The translations under genes were made by a program, and so were the position numbers. 64,000 nt of DNA from Sulfurimonas sp. hsl 1-7 (GTDB lineage: Bacteria > Campylobacterota > Campylobacteria > Campylobacterales > Sulfurimonadaceae): the NCBI RefSeq assembly GCF_030577135.1, contig NZ_JAUIRR010000001.1:1-64000 (forward strand), read 5' to 3'. The notes under the pieces are model-generated. The model was not told the origin of the DNA, ran no database searches, and was given only the letters and a program-made list of their open reading frames with translations. Shown piece after piece: positions 11,101 to 19,221 of this stretch (its first letter is position 1; each line of letters opens with the position of its first letter).

Positions 11101-11301
11101 AAATTATTTCAAGATGCAAAAACGACAAATGATCTCTCTTTAATAGAAAATTTTGCTAAAACTCTTGAAGAGGAAGCACATAAATCTGAAGTTAGTTTTA
11201 TGGAAGAGTTTGCAAAAGATTTAAGTGAAAAAGTTGAGATGTTCGAGATCGAAGAGTTGAAGCAGATGTTACAGCAATTTGAGAAGATTATAGAAGAGTA
11301 G
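8191..11301 (+). CDS. Hybrid sensor histidine kinase with tandem periplasmic solute-binding domains
   Basis: A 1036-residue membrane kinase of BvgS-like build. A signal peptide (1-20) is followed by two family 3 solute-binding domains (about 27-250 and 270-500), one membrane helix (about 508-528) and a short coiled coil. Then come HisKA with phosphoacceptor His576 in NMSHEIRTP, an ATPase with GGTGLGLSI, and a C-terminal receiver with VADDVAEN and phosphoacceptor Asp871 in FMDIRMPKLDG. About 90 acidic, helical residues end the protein; no canonical Hpt motif is obvious there. The periplasmic pair suggests sensing of an amino acid or other small molecule. It is co-translated with the HD-GYP regulator, so the signal probably lowers c-di-GMP. 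The ligand is unknown. Confidence 0.94.
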   Translation: MKLFFQVYLLFVVLSTQIWGDVVFTQEEKKYVKEHPIVTLGSDYRWPPFDFIDSHDRHSGLSEDFIRLIEKKSGLKFRIKSEVWAQALENAKEKKYDGLVCSVKTHEREKYFNFTTPYLTVPMVVITQVGKDIHTIRDLKGKTVSINKSSYIHEWLQEKHPEIKIIPSSSNEESLEWVSLGKADAYIGNLAVGTYIINKNILNNLHIVEKLKEFSTSVSIAIDKDNVTLFNIIQKSVADVEENEMQAIKSKWSKSADFTGSSLLNLTKKELKWIKEHKTIHYVIDNYWEPVEFLSKNDGKYSGIASSYIELIAQKTGLEFVRVPTKEWSQSVEVINTRKADLYTCVAKTPSREKVVNFTKSYIDMPLVFVAKHNVEFITDMQQLNDKKVVLVKGYAVNELLRKEHPKITYIEVDNLTQAFKAIVNSKADVYIDLLPIVSNYIQKKGFSNLKISGTTPYHLKFHMALRNDWDPLGVKIFNKAIDSITPEEKNKIYNRWVDVKYDRQIDYTIIFEIAGVLLVLIIASLFWNRKLSLEIGKRREAEEKLKDLNKQLIEAMNEAKSASAAKSTFLSNMSHEIRTPMNSILGFTELLDEQIEDKKLKSFIKTIRTSGKTLLVLINDILDLSKIESGKMEIVKKKTDLHQVLEESIGLFKLQAEQKGLTLELELDQMMPEAVIGDGVRLKQILINLIGNAMKFTDEGFVKVSAKVLPIEGHLSKIDFIIRVSDSGIGIKKEAQEKIFHLFEQQENQDVKKYGGTGLGLSICRKLALLMDGNLEVESEIGKGATFILTLKNLPIASMYDEESDNGLDFDISSLEFDEATILVADDVAENRLLVKESFSGTKIHIIEAVDGEDALQKVKENKIDLIFMDIRMPKLDGYSATRMIKEEFQIPVVALTASIMQSDIEKLKEQRFDDYLRKPVAKKELYQVVSKYLNYTAAISSEEKTEVTSVQNEQDITDFIKQLPKELIKLFQDAKTTNDLSLIENFAKTLEEEAHKSEVSFMEEFAKDLSEKVEMFEIEELKQMLQQFEKIIEE

Positions 11302-11360
11302 AACTCTCTTTAATCGCTTTATTAGTCTTTTTTGGAGATAATCGCGGATACATATCACCG

Positions 11361-11431
11361 TTTTTAAAAGATAAAAAGAAGAGGACAAATCCTCCCTTCG
11401 GTCTGAGCCTCTTATTTTTACCTTTTAAAAA
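11361..11431 (+). repeat. Structured intergenic repeat, family 1, copy A
   Basis: A long imperfect palindrome fills the gap between the hybrid kinase and hemN. Arms 11361-11384 and 11408-11431 pair at 22 of 24 positions. The core at 11381-11411 holds GAGGA-CAAA-TCCTC, then CC-TTC-GG, then TCTGAGCCTC. The core is 28 of 31 bases identical to that of copy B at 59643-59673, while the outer arms of the two copies are unrelated in sequence. It may act as a bidirectional terminator, an RNA processing signal or a REP-like element. No protein-coding sequence is present in the 160-base gap. Confidence 0.75.
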
Positions 11432-11461
11432 CTACTTAAAGATGAAAGAAGAGGATAAGGG

Positions 11462-12832
11462 ATGTCATTAGACTTTGCAAAATTTATAAAATACTCAAAA
11501 CCGGGACCGAGATATACGTCATACCCGACAGCGTTGGAGTTTAGTGATGCCTTTGGTTACGATGAGTATATTAAAAAATTGGAAAATCAAGATGACTCTC
11601 GCCCTTTAAGTTTATACTTCCACCTTCCGTTTTGTAAAAATGCTTGTTATTTTTGTGGATGTAATGTTGTGTTTACCTCTAAAGAGGACAAGATGTTACG
11701 CTACATTGAGTACCTCAAGCGTGAATTAGAGATCCTCTCTAAGCATCTTAATATGAAACGTGAAGTGATTCAGATGCACTTTGGCGGTGGAACTCCGACA
11801 TTTTTCTCTGCGGAACAATTAAAAGTAGTAATTGACGAGATCAAATCATACTTTCCAAACTTTACAGATGATGCGGAGATCTCATGTGAGATAGACCCTC
11901 GCCATATCGATGAAGATCAGATGCGTGTAATGAGTGAAGCGGGATTTAACCGTGTAAGTTTCGGTATTCAGGACTTCAATGAAAAAGTGCAAGTGGCAGT
12001 GCACCGTGTTCAGCCCTATAACATCACGAAAAATGCAATGGATTTAGCACGTAAGTACAATATGGTTTCAGTGAATGTTGACCTTATTTACGGACTTCCG
12101 TATCAGTCACTCGATACTTTCAAAGAGACGTTAGAGCTTTCTTTGACTTTAAATCCTGACAGATTTGCAGTATTTAACTATGCACATGTGCCTTGGCTCA
12201 AGAAAACTATGCGTAAAATTGATGAAACAACGCTTCCTGAACCGGATGAAAAACTGCAGATTATGCAGTATACGATTGATTATCTGACAAGTCACGGATA
12301 CAAAATGGTTGGAATGGATCACTTTGCAAAACCTGAAGATGAACTTTTCCAAGCGATCGAGAAAGGGGAGCTTCACAGAAACTTCCAAGGCTATACTACA
12401 AAAGGTGGTGCTGACTTAATAGGAGTAGGGCTTACATCTATCGGTGAGGGTGTTGATTATTATGCGCAAAACCATAAAGATATGAAACTTTATGAAGAAG
12501 CAATTGATGCAGGAAAACTTCCATTTGAACGTGGTGTAATGCTCAGTGAAGATGATATGATCCGCCAATATGTGATCATGGAACTTATGAGTAACTTCAA
12601 GCTAGATATAAAAAGATTTGAATCTCTTTTCAATATCAACTTCAAAGAGTATTTTAAAGATGCCTTAGAAGAATTACAAACTTTTGCAGATGAAGATCTT
12701 ATAACGATAGATAATGATAAAATTGCATGTAGCCAAACGGGTACATTACTTATAAGAAATATTGCTATGCCTTTTGATGCATATATGCATCAGCATGCAG
12801 GCAGTAAAAAAACTTTTTCAAAAACGGTGTAG
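11462..12832 (+). CDS. hemN: Oxygen-independent coproporphyrinogen III oxidase
   Basis: A radical-SAM enzyme that oxidatively decarboxylates coproporphyrinogen III to protoporphyrinogen IX during anaerobic haem synthesis. The 456 residues match bacterial HemN. The N-terminal PGPRYTSYPTA motif and YFHLPFCKNACYFCGC carry the CxxxCxxC Fe-S ligands plus the extra Cys typical of HemN. HFGGGTPTFF and FNRVSFGIQDFN are SAM-binding segments. The C-terminal HemN domain has FQGYTTKGGADLIGVG. A ribosome site aagaggataagg precedes the ATG. The next gene starts 3 bases after its stop. Confidence 0.96.
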   Translation: MSLDFAKFIKYSKPGPRYTSYPTALEFSDAFGYDEYIKKLENQDDSRPLSLYFHLPFCKNACYFCGCNVVFTSKEDKMLRYIEYLKRELEILSKHLNMKREVIQMHFGGGTPTFFSAEQLKVVIDEIKSYFPNFTDDAEISCEIDPRHIDEDQMRVMSEAGFNRVSFGIQDFNEKVQVAVHRVQPYNITKNAMDLARKYNMVSVNVDLIYGLPYQSLDTFKETLELSLTLNPDRFAVFNYAHVPWLKKTMRKIDETTLPEPDEKLQIMQYTIDYLTSHGYKMVGMDHFAKPEDELFQAIEKGELHRNFQGYTTKGGADLIGVGLTSIGEGVDYYAQNHKDMKLYEEAIDAGKLPFERGVMLSEDDMIRQYVIMELMSNFKLDIKRFESLFNINFKEYFKDALEELQTFADEDLITIDNDKIACSQTGTLLIRNIAMPFDAYMHQHAGSKKTFSKTV

Positions 12833-12835
12833 AGT

Positions 12836-14128
12836 GTGAGTGTAGATAAAAAATTAGACGAGATATTTAATTTCGACCAGACTGCTGATGATTGTGTGAA
12901 ATGTGGGAAGTGTATCCCTGTTTGTACGATCCATAAAGTAAATGCAGATGAGGTGACATCACCTCGTGGATTTATTGACCTTTTAGGTGCCTATAAACGA
13001 GGGCACCTAGAGCTTGACAAAACTGCAAAAGATATATTTGAGAGTTGTTTTTTATGTACAAATTGTGTAGATGTTTGTCCAAAATCACTTCCTACAGATA
13101 TGGTAATCGAGCAAGCTCGTGCAGATATAGCGAAGAAGTTCGGTATCGCTTGGTATAAAAAACTTTTCTTTTTACTATTACGTCACCGCTGGTTAAATGA
13201 TCTTGCTTTTAAACTCGGTTGGGCATTCCAAACATGTGGATTTAAAATTAAATCAGATATAGATTCTATGAAGTCGCGTTTTAATCTACCGATGTTAAAA
13301 GTTGACAGACTTTTACCGAGTTTACGTAAAACGTCGTTTTTAAATGCATATCCTGAAAACATAGATAACGGCGGTAAGAGAAAAGTAGCTATATTTATAG
13401 GGTGTTTAGCAAACTATAACTACAGATCAATAGGAGATTCACTTTTAGAGATCTTAGATGTATTAGAGATCGATGCATTCTTGGCAAAAGATCAAAAATG
13501 TTGTGGAGCTCCTGCATACTTTACGGGAGATTTCGATACTGTTGATTATAATGCGAAGCACAATATCAGATATTTTGAATCTTTAGGGGACGATATAGAA
13601 GCTATCATAGTTCCTGAAGCTACTTGTAGTGCAATGCTAAAAATTGACTACGAGCACTTTTTCCACGATCAGCCGGACTGGAAAGCACGTGCAAAATCTG
13701 TAATGTCAAAAGTATATATGGCTACTGAATGGCTGCAAAACCATACAGATTTAGAGAAAATTTTAGAAGAGAAAAAACAAAATACAAGAATTGTAACTTA
13801 TCACGATCCGTGTCATGCAAGAAAGATGCAGGGCGTGTATCAAGAACCTAGAAACCTGATCTCTAAAAATTATAAAATTGTGGAGATGAGTGATCCAAAT
13901 GCATGTTGTGGTTTCGGTGGTATTACGATGCAGACTGAAAAACACCACTTTGCAAAAGCTGCGGGTGCTCCAAAAGCTGCTATGATTGAAAAAACGGGTG
14001 CAGATGTTGTTAGTGCCGAGTGTAGTGCTTGTCGTATGCAGATTAATGCATCTATGAACTATGCAGGAAATGAAACAACAGTATTTAAAAACCCTATTGA
14101 ACTGATCGCTGAGGCTCTGAAAAAATAA
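12836..14128 (+). CDS. Fe-S oxidoreductase of the GlpC/LutA/HdrB type (two 4Fe-4S plus CCG domains)
   Basis: A soluble or membrane-associated electron-transfer subunit of 430 residues. The first 80 residues hold two ferredoxin motifs, CVKCGKCIPVCTIHK and CFLCTNCVDVCPKSLP. Two cysteine-rich (CCG) domains follow, FIGCLANYNY...KCCGAPAYFTG and HDPCHARKMQG...ACCGFGG, then CSACRMQI. Such proteins act as the Fe-S subunit of glycolate, lactate or glycerol-3-phosphate oxidation or in heterodisulfide-reductase-like complexes. No partner dehydrogenase is next to it, so the electron donor is open. It starts with GTG 3 bases after hemN and shares one base with lgt. Confidence 0.85.
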   Translation: MSVDKKLDEIFNFDQTADDCVKCGKCIPVCTIHKVNADEVTSPRGFIDLLGAYKRGHLELDKTAKDIFESCFLCTNCVDVCPKSLPTDMVIEQARADIAKKFGIAWYKKLFFLLLRHRWLNDLAFKLGWAFQTCGFKIKSDIDSMKSRFNLPMLKVDRLLPSLRKTSFLNAYPENIDNGGKRKVAIFIGCLANYNYRSIGDSLLEILDVLEIDAFLAKDQKCCGAPAYFTGDFDTVDYNAKHNIRYFESLGDDIEAIIVPEATCSAMLKIDYEHFFHDQPDWKARAKSVMSKVYMATEWLQNHTDLEKILEEKKQNTRIVTYHDPCHARKMQGVYQEPRNLISKNYKIVEMSDPNACCGFGGITMQTEKHHFAKAAGAPKAAMIEKTGADVVSAECSACRMQINASMNYAGNETTVFKNPIELIAEALKK

Positions 14129-14901
14129 TGGAACATCTCATCTGGAGTGTTAATCCCGTAGCACTCTCTTTTGGCGGGATGCAGATATATTGGTACGGGA
14201 TACTTTTTGCTGCTGCAATTCTTGTCGGTTTAGAGATAATGAAATGGATATACAAACAAGAAAATAGAGATCTGCAAGAGCTTGACAGTATGTTCTTGTA
14301 TGTAGTAGTGGGCATTGTAATCGGTGCACGTTTGGGGCATTGTCTGTTTTATGAACCGGATTATTATTTAACACATCCATTAGAGATATTATATGTTTGG
14401 AAAGGCGGTTTAGCCTCTCACGGCGGTGGTCTTGGCGCATTGCTTGGGATCTATCTTTATAAACGAAAACATACACTAAACCTTTTATGGTTTTTAGACA
14501 AAATTGCCATCCCTACGGCATTTTTTGCATTTTTTGTCCGTATGGGTAACTTAATGAACTCCGAAATTTTAGGAAAAGTTAGCGATATCTCTTGGGCCGT
14601 TGTATTTAGCAGAGTTGACAATCTTCCGCGTCATCCGGCGCAACTCTACGAAGCACTCTCTTATCTTGTGATTGGAATTGTACTTTTTAGTCTCTATATA
14701 AAACTTCATGATAAATATAAAGACGGGTTTTTATTTGGTCTGTTTTTAACACTTGTCTTCATTGTTAGGTTTTTAGTGGAGTTTGTAAAAGAGAGACAAG
14801 CCGATTATGCGACAGATATGTTCCTCTCAACAGGGCAGTTATTGAGTATCCCTTTTATTATATTGGGGCTTTATTTGATCGTAAGAAGTTGTAAAAAGTG
14901 A
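14128..14901 (+). CDS. lgt: Prolipoprotein diacylglyceryl transferase
   Basis: An inner-membrane enzyme that transfers diacylglycerol from phosphatidylglycerol to the lipobox Cys of prolipoproteins. The 257 residues form about seven membrane helices. The family motifs are present: YWYGILFAAA near residue 21, GARLGHCLFYEPDYY near residue 68, WKGGLASHGGG with the essential HGG, the RMGNLMNSEILG signature near residue 138, and RHPAQLYEAL. The ATG overlaps the stop of the Fe-S protein by one base. Confidence 0.96.
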   Translation: MEHLIWSVNPVALSFGGMQIYWYGILFAAAILVGLEIMKWIYKQENRDLQELDSMFLYVVVGIVIGARLGHCLFYEPDYYLTHPLEILYVWKGGLASHGGGLGALLGIYLYKRKHTLNLLWFLDKIAIPTAFFAFFVRMGNLMNSEILGKVSDISWAVVFSRVDNLPRHPAQLYEALSYLVIGIVLFSLYIKLHDKYKDGFLFGLFLTLVFIVRFLVEFVKERQADYATDMFLSTGQLLSIPFIILGLYLIVRSCKK

Positions 14902-15185
14902 TCAAAGAGGTAGCTTTTGTCTACTTTATATTTATCAATATAAGCGCTTTTTTTATCTACAGTTTTGATAAATACCGCTCTACAAAAACAAAAGCATCGC
15001 GTATAAGCGAGAGGGAACTTCATGTGTTTTCACTGCTGGGCGGTTTTTTAGGTGCTACACTTGCAATGGCTCTTTTTCGACACAAAATAAGTAAAAACTC
15101 CTTTTTATATAAACACATAACTATAATGTTAGTGTGGATTTTAGGAGTTAGTTACTTTTTCTTGCGAGAGCTTTTCTCTTTGTGA
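14898..15185 (+). CDS. Small DUF1294 membrane protein
   Basis: A 95-residue integral membrane protein. FDKYRSTKTKASRISERELH, then LLGGFLGATLAMALFRHKISKNSF, match the DUF1294 family, in which a YDK and a GG(F/W)PGA-like motif recur. Three membrane helices are likely (about 6-21, 47-64 and 75-92). The start is GTG within GTGA, overlapping the lgt stop by 4 bases, so it is translated with lgt. Its 3' end overlaps the convergent DUF2062 gene by 34 bases. Function unknown. Confidence 0.8.
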   Translation: MIKEVAFVYFIFINISAFFIYSFDKYRSTKTKASRISERELHVFSLLGGFLGATLAMALFRHKISKNSFLYKHITIMLVWILGVSYFFLRELFSL

Positions 15186-15637
15186 ACTGAACTTCTCCAG
15201 AAATGATTCACGATAAAATATCCTACTGTTGAACCGATAACAGAATAGAGAACGGTTCCAAAATAAAGCGGAATGAAAATATCGTCTATATTCTCTGAGA
15301 ACCACTCTAGTGTCAGTTCAACAGGTTTTGGCTCTATCCCTAATATGTATGAACCTGTAAGATACTCCATATAATACATAGGCGGCATAGTAAAAGGATT
15401 ACTTAACCAACACATAGCAAGGGCAATTGGGACGTTAAATCGAAAGAATGGGACAAATAACAGTACTGCTGCCATCTGCATCGGCATAGGGATAAAGGCT
15501 ATGAAAAGACCTAAGAAAACCCCACGTGAGATCATTTTTCTGTTGCCTGAAAGATATTCAGGAGGTATTTTGTACTTCTTTATAAAATCGTTTAGTTTTT
15601 TATTTTTTGTCGTTTTTTTGAGCGTTTTTCTGAGCAT
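15152..15637 (-). CDS. DUF2062 domain membrane protein
   Basis: A 161-residue protein with a basic N-terminus (KTLKKTTKNKKLNDF) and three hydrophobic segments. FLGLFIAFIPMPMQMAAVLLFVPFF followed by RFNVPIALAMCWLSNPFTMPPMYY is the DUF2062 signature with its conserved NP. It is the only gene in the short space between the lgt operon and the GGDEF-EAL gene. The function of the family is not established. Confidence 0.82.
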   Translation of the reverse strand: MLRKTLKKTTKNKKLNDFIKKYKIPPEYLSGNRKMISRGVFLGLFIAFIPMPMQMAAVLLFVPFFRFNVPIALAMCWLSNPFTMPPMYYMEYLTGSYILGIEPKPVELTLEWFSENIDDIFIPLYFGTVLYSVIGSTVGYFIVNHFWRSSVHKEKSSRKKK

Positions 15638-15678
15638 ATAATCAAACTTATTATTTTTGTTTAATTATACTCAGATTT

Positions 15679-17589
15679 TTATAATTTTTCTTTAGGTTTT
15701 TCTATAAAATAGCCTTGAGACTTATCAACACCTAACTCTTTGAGTTTATTATCGATATCTTCATTTTCAACAAATTCACCGATTGTTTTAATATTCATCT
15801 CTTTTGCAAAGGAAACGATGATAGAGGTGATAAGTGCCGACTTTTTATCATGAACAATATTTTTAATGATGCTGCCGTCAATTTTAATATAGTCGGCTTG
15901 TAAGCGCATCAGGTACTCAAAGTTAGAATATCCTGTACCAAAATCATCAATAGAGATTTTAGCTCCGTAAGATTTTACATTATTGATAAACTTTTCAATA
16001 ACATCAAACTTCTCAATACTTTCAGTTTCTACAATTTCAAATGAGACTTTTTCTCCGATCCCGTACTTTTGAAGCGAATTAATAATAAACGCATTAATAT
16101 CAGGGTCTAGTATATCTTCAATCGTAATATTTACTGAAAAATAGAACTCTTTATCTTTGAAGTATTCAAAACTTTTATTAATTACGATTTTTGTTAAGTC
16201 TTTATAGAGTTTTGATTTTTTGGCAATCTCTAAAAACTTTTGAGGAGGGACAATATTTCCTTGCTCGTCAAGAAGTCTGATAAGCGTTTCATACTTGAAA
16301 ATAGTGTTTGTTTTATTGTCTTTGATCGCTTGATAGTATAAAATCACTCTATCGTGTTTTATAGCATCTTTAATCTCTTTAACCCATTTAAGATTGTTTT
16401 CATACTCTTGGTTCAGGGATATTGCTTCTGAATAAAGAACAATATGTTTAGAGTTTCTTTTTGCTGATTTTAAAGCCATACTTGAAGACTCTAAAAGAGA
16501 CTTATTCTCCTCTAAAGAGATACCGACAGAGATGCTCAGGCTAATATCCTGACCATCTATTGTAATAGGTCTATCATGAAGATATTTTATGAGATTTGCC
16601 ATATTGTTCTGTATAGTAACTGGATCACGCTCTTCTGAGAGGACAACAAATTCATCGCCGCCGAGTCTGTAAAGATCACAACTCTCTCGTTGTTCAATGG
16701 CACCCAGTAAAAATTCGCTAAATTTGATGAGTACTTTATCTCCAAAAACTTCACCATAGAGATTGTTAATCTGACTAAACTTATCTATATTAATAAGTAC
16801 CAATGAGTGTTGTACATTCTCATTCTTATCTCTAAAAAGTGCTTTTCTGTTTTTTAATCCTGTTAAAGTATCTGTATAGAGCAGTCTTGTAAGTGTCTCT
16901 TGTTTTTGTATAATCTCTGTAATGTCATAGCGGATCGCAATAAATTCTACAATATTATCGTCTTTGTCAAGTATAGGGGAGATGGCAGTTTCAACCCAGT
17001 ATGTCGAACCGTCTTTTGCTTGGTTTTTTAGCTGCCCGTGCCAAGTACGTTTGTCTAAGACAGTGTCCCAAATTTCTTTGTATACACTCGGGTCTGTTTC
17101 GGGGTGGCGTACTATGTTGTGCTTAGCACCCAGAGCTTCATTTGCATTGTATTGTGAGATCTTATAGAAATTTTCATTGGCAAAAGTGATGTTTCCTTCA
17201 AGATCTGTTTTTGTAACTATTAGATTTGTATCGATCGTTGTTTTATAACTTTGTAAAAAAGAGACATTGTTATTTACATCGGTTTTTGTTTGATTGATGA
17301 AATATTTTAAAAGTACATATATCCCTGAAAGTACGGCAGATGTGTTTATAAGGAATAAAAACTCTTTTAACGTGTAAGCGATAGTTCTCTTAGCTAAAAT
17401 AGGTTCTAGAGCAACAGAAAGACTCAAAAGGAGTAAAAATGCGATCAACCAATAAAAGGGCTCTTTTTTTTCAGTATAGAGTAATGCCATTATAGGTGCT
17501 AAGAATGCCCAAATCATAGTGTTACTACTATTTTCAAAACCACCTAAACTCCACATCATTAAGAATGGAAGTAAGAGCATTAAAATCAT
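15679..17589 (-). CDS. Membrane PAS-GGDEF-EAL c-di-GMP protein (start probably further upstream)
   Basis: From the first ATG the protein has 636 residues: membrane helices, a PAS domain (about 112-225) with its PAC repeat VEFIAIRYDITEI, a GGDEF domain with intact RLGGDEF, and an EAL domain. The EAL motif reads YETLIRL, while DDFGTGYS and YIKIDGS are intact, so both cyclase and phosphodiesterase activity are possible. The inhibitory-site position before GGDEF reads RESC instead of RxxD. The same frame stays open to 17829 and encodes more hydrophobic helices (for example LYFGQVIAASITLFYVV), so the true N-terminus probably lies there. No ATG, GTG or TTG exists in that extension. Confidence 0.88.
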   Translation of the reverse strand: MILMLLLPFLMMWSLGGFENSSNTMIWAFLAPIMALLYTEKKEPFYWLIAFLLLLSLSVALEPILAKRTIAYTLKEFLFLINTSAVLSGIYVLLKYFINQTKTDVNNNVSFLQSYKTTIDTNLIVTKTDLEGNITFANENFYKISQYNANEALGAKHNIVRHPETDPSVYKEIWDTVLDKRTWHGQLKNQAKDGSTYWVETAISPILDKDDNIVEFIAIRYDITEIIQKQETLTRLLYTDTLTGLKNRKALFRDKNENVQHSLVLINIDKFSQINNLYGEVFGDKVLIKFSEFLLGAIEQRESCDLYRLGGDEFVVLSEERDPVTIQNNMANLIKYLHDRPITIDGQDISLSISVGISLEENKSLLESSSMALKSAKRNSKHIVLYSEAISLNQEYENNLKWVKEIKDAIKHDRVILYYQAIKDNKTNTIFKYETLIRLLDEQGNIVPPQKFLEIAKKSKLYKDLTKIVINKSFEYFKDKEFYFSVNITIEDILDPDINAFIINSLQKYGIGEKVSFEIVETESIEKFDVIEKFINNVKSYGAKISIDDFGTGYSNFEYLMRLQADYIKIDGSIIKNIVHDKKSALITSIIVSFAKEMNIKTIGEFVENEDIDNKLKELGVDKSQGYFIEKPKEKL

Positions 17590-17937
17590 CTGTATTCTAA
17601 TAAGGGTATTTTCTCTGAGTACTTTTTTATTTAGTAAAAGAGTTACTAAAGAGATAACTACATAAAAAAGGGTAATACTTGCTGCAATTACCTGCCCAAA
17701 ATATAGATTTACTACCGACCAAATAAGGGCAAAAGGTAATATGAATTTTATAAGAGTAATGATCGAAATATTATGATGAGTATTTAAAATTGTTTTACCT
17801 TTGTTGATTGAAGTGATTATTTTTATAAATTATATCACAAAATTATCACTTTGCTATTCAATAGAAGATACTAAAGTATTATTATGTTAAAATATTATAA
17901 GAGATATATCTATACTTGTCAATAAAAAAGGTGAAAA

Positions 17938-19221
17938 ATGTCATTTGAAAAACTAGGAGTTTTTAAGCCTCTGTTAGATGCGATAAACGATCTTGGCTAT
18001 AGTGAGCCAACACTAATACAACAAAGAGCTATTCCGTTAGTTTTACAAAAAAAAGATCTTTTTGCAACAGCACAAACCGGAACCGGAAAAACAGCAGCAT
18101 TCGCTCTGCCACTTTTACAAAAATTAAGAAAAAAAGATGAAAATAAAGGTGTAAGAGGTGTAATTGTTTCTCCCACAAGAGAGTTAAGCGTACAAATTTA
18201 CGAAGATATTACCGCTTATGCAAAATATATGGATATTAAATGTGAAGCTATCATCAGCGGAAAAGATATCACAAAACAGATTCAACGTTTAAAAGGCGGG
18301 GCTGAAGTGATTGTCGCAACTCCGGGAAGACTGCTTGAGCTGACACAAAACGGACTGAAGCTGGATGATGTAGAAGTTTTTGTACTTGATGAAGCTGATC
18401 GTATGCTTGATATGGGATTTAGTAGAGATATTAAGGCTATTCATCCACTTTTACCAAAAAGACATCAAACACTACTTTTTTCAGCAACGTTTTCAGAAAA
18501 AGTAAGAAAACTATCAAAACTAATCCTTACATCACCTGCATTTATTGAAACTGCAAAGAAAAATACAACTGTAGATACTATTAATCAGGTAGCGTACTTG
18601 GTAGATGCTAATAGAAAAGCTGAGTTGTTAGCGTATTTGATAGGCTCGAGAAATTTCCCTCAAGTTTTAGTATTTACCAGAACAAAAGCGAGTGCAGATG
18701 TTTTAGGAAAAGAGCTTGAAAAAGATGGTCTAAAAGCGGGTGTAATTCACGGCGATAAAACAAAAGCAAACCGTCTCAAAACTTTAAAACAGTTTATGGA
18801 AGGGAAGTTCCGTGTACTGGTTGCTACAGATATCGCCTCTCGCGGGCTTGATATTGAAGAGCTACCGTATGTAATTAACTATGAACTTCCGTCTATTCCT
18901 GAGGATTATGTGCACCGTGTAGGGCGTACTGGTCGTGCAGGTCGCGAAGGGGAAGCTATCTCTTTACTTGATGTGTATGAGAAGTTTGAGATTCGTGATA
19001 TTGAAAAGCTGATCGGTCAAAAGATCGAGAAAGAGACGGTAGAAGGGTTTGAACCCGATCCAAATATTCGTAGAAAAGATGTTGATGAAGTAAAACTAAA
19101 ATCGGAACACAAAAAGCAAGACAAACGCTTTGTTGCGAAAAAAGCAGAGCCGAAGAAGACAACTGCCAAAACTGTAAAAATGGCAAAAAAAAGAAAAACT
19201 ACCAAAAGGGATCCACGCTAG
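17938..19221 (+). CDS. DEAD-box ATP-dependent RNA helicase, RhlE-like
   Basis: An RNA helicase of 427 residues that unwinds structured RNA, for example in ribosome assembly or mRNA decay. All motifs are present: Q motif PTLIQQRAIP, Walker A AQTGTGKT, PTRELSVQ, DEADRMLDMGF, SATF, TRTKASAD, ATDIASRGLDIE and HRVGRTGRAGR. The last 60 residues are a lysine-rich tail (KKTTAKTVKMAKKRKTTK) that probably binds RNA nonspecifically. A ggtg ribosome site precedes the ATG. The next gene starts at the base after its stop. Confidence 0.94.
   Translation: MSFEKLGVFKPLLDAINDLGYSEPTLIQQRAIPLVLQKKDLFATAQTGTGKTAAFALPLLQKLRKKDENKGVRGVIVSPTRELSVQIYEDITAYAKYMDIKCEAIISGKDITKQIQRLKGGAEVIVATPGRLLELTQNGLKLDDVEVFVLDEADRMLDMGFSRDIKAIHPLLPKRHQTLLFSATFSEKVRKLSKLILTSPAFIETAKKNTTVDTINQVAYLVDANRKAELLAYLIGSRNFPQVLVFTRTKASADVLGKELEKDGLKAGVIHGDKTKANRLKTLKQFMEGKFRVLVATDIASRGLDIEELPYVINYELPSIPEDYVHRVGRTGRAGREGEAISLLDVYEKFEIRDIEKLIGQKIEKETVEGFEPDPNIRRKDVDEVKLKSEHKKQDKRFVAKKAEPKKTTAKTVKMAKKRKTTKRDPR

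Noticed and set aside
14150-14476. 108-residue minus-strand open frame
   Set aside because: Antisense shadow of lgt with low-complexity composition.
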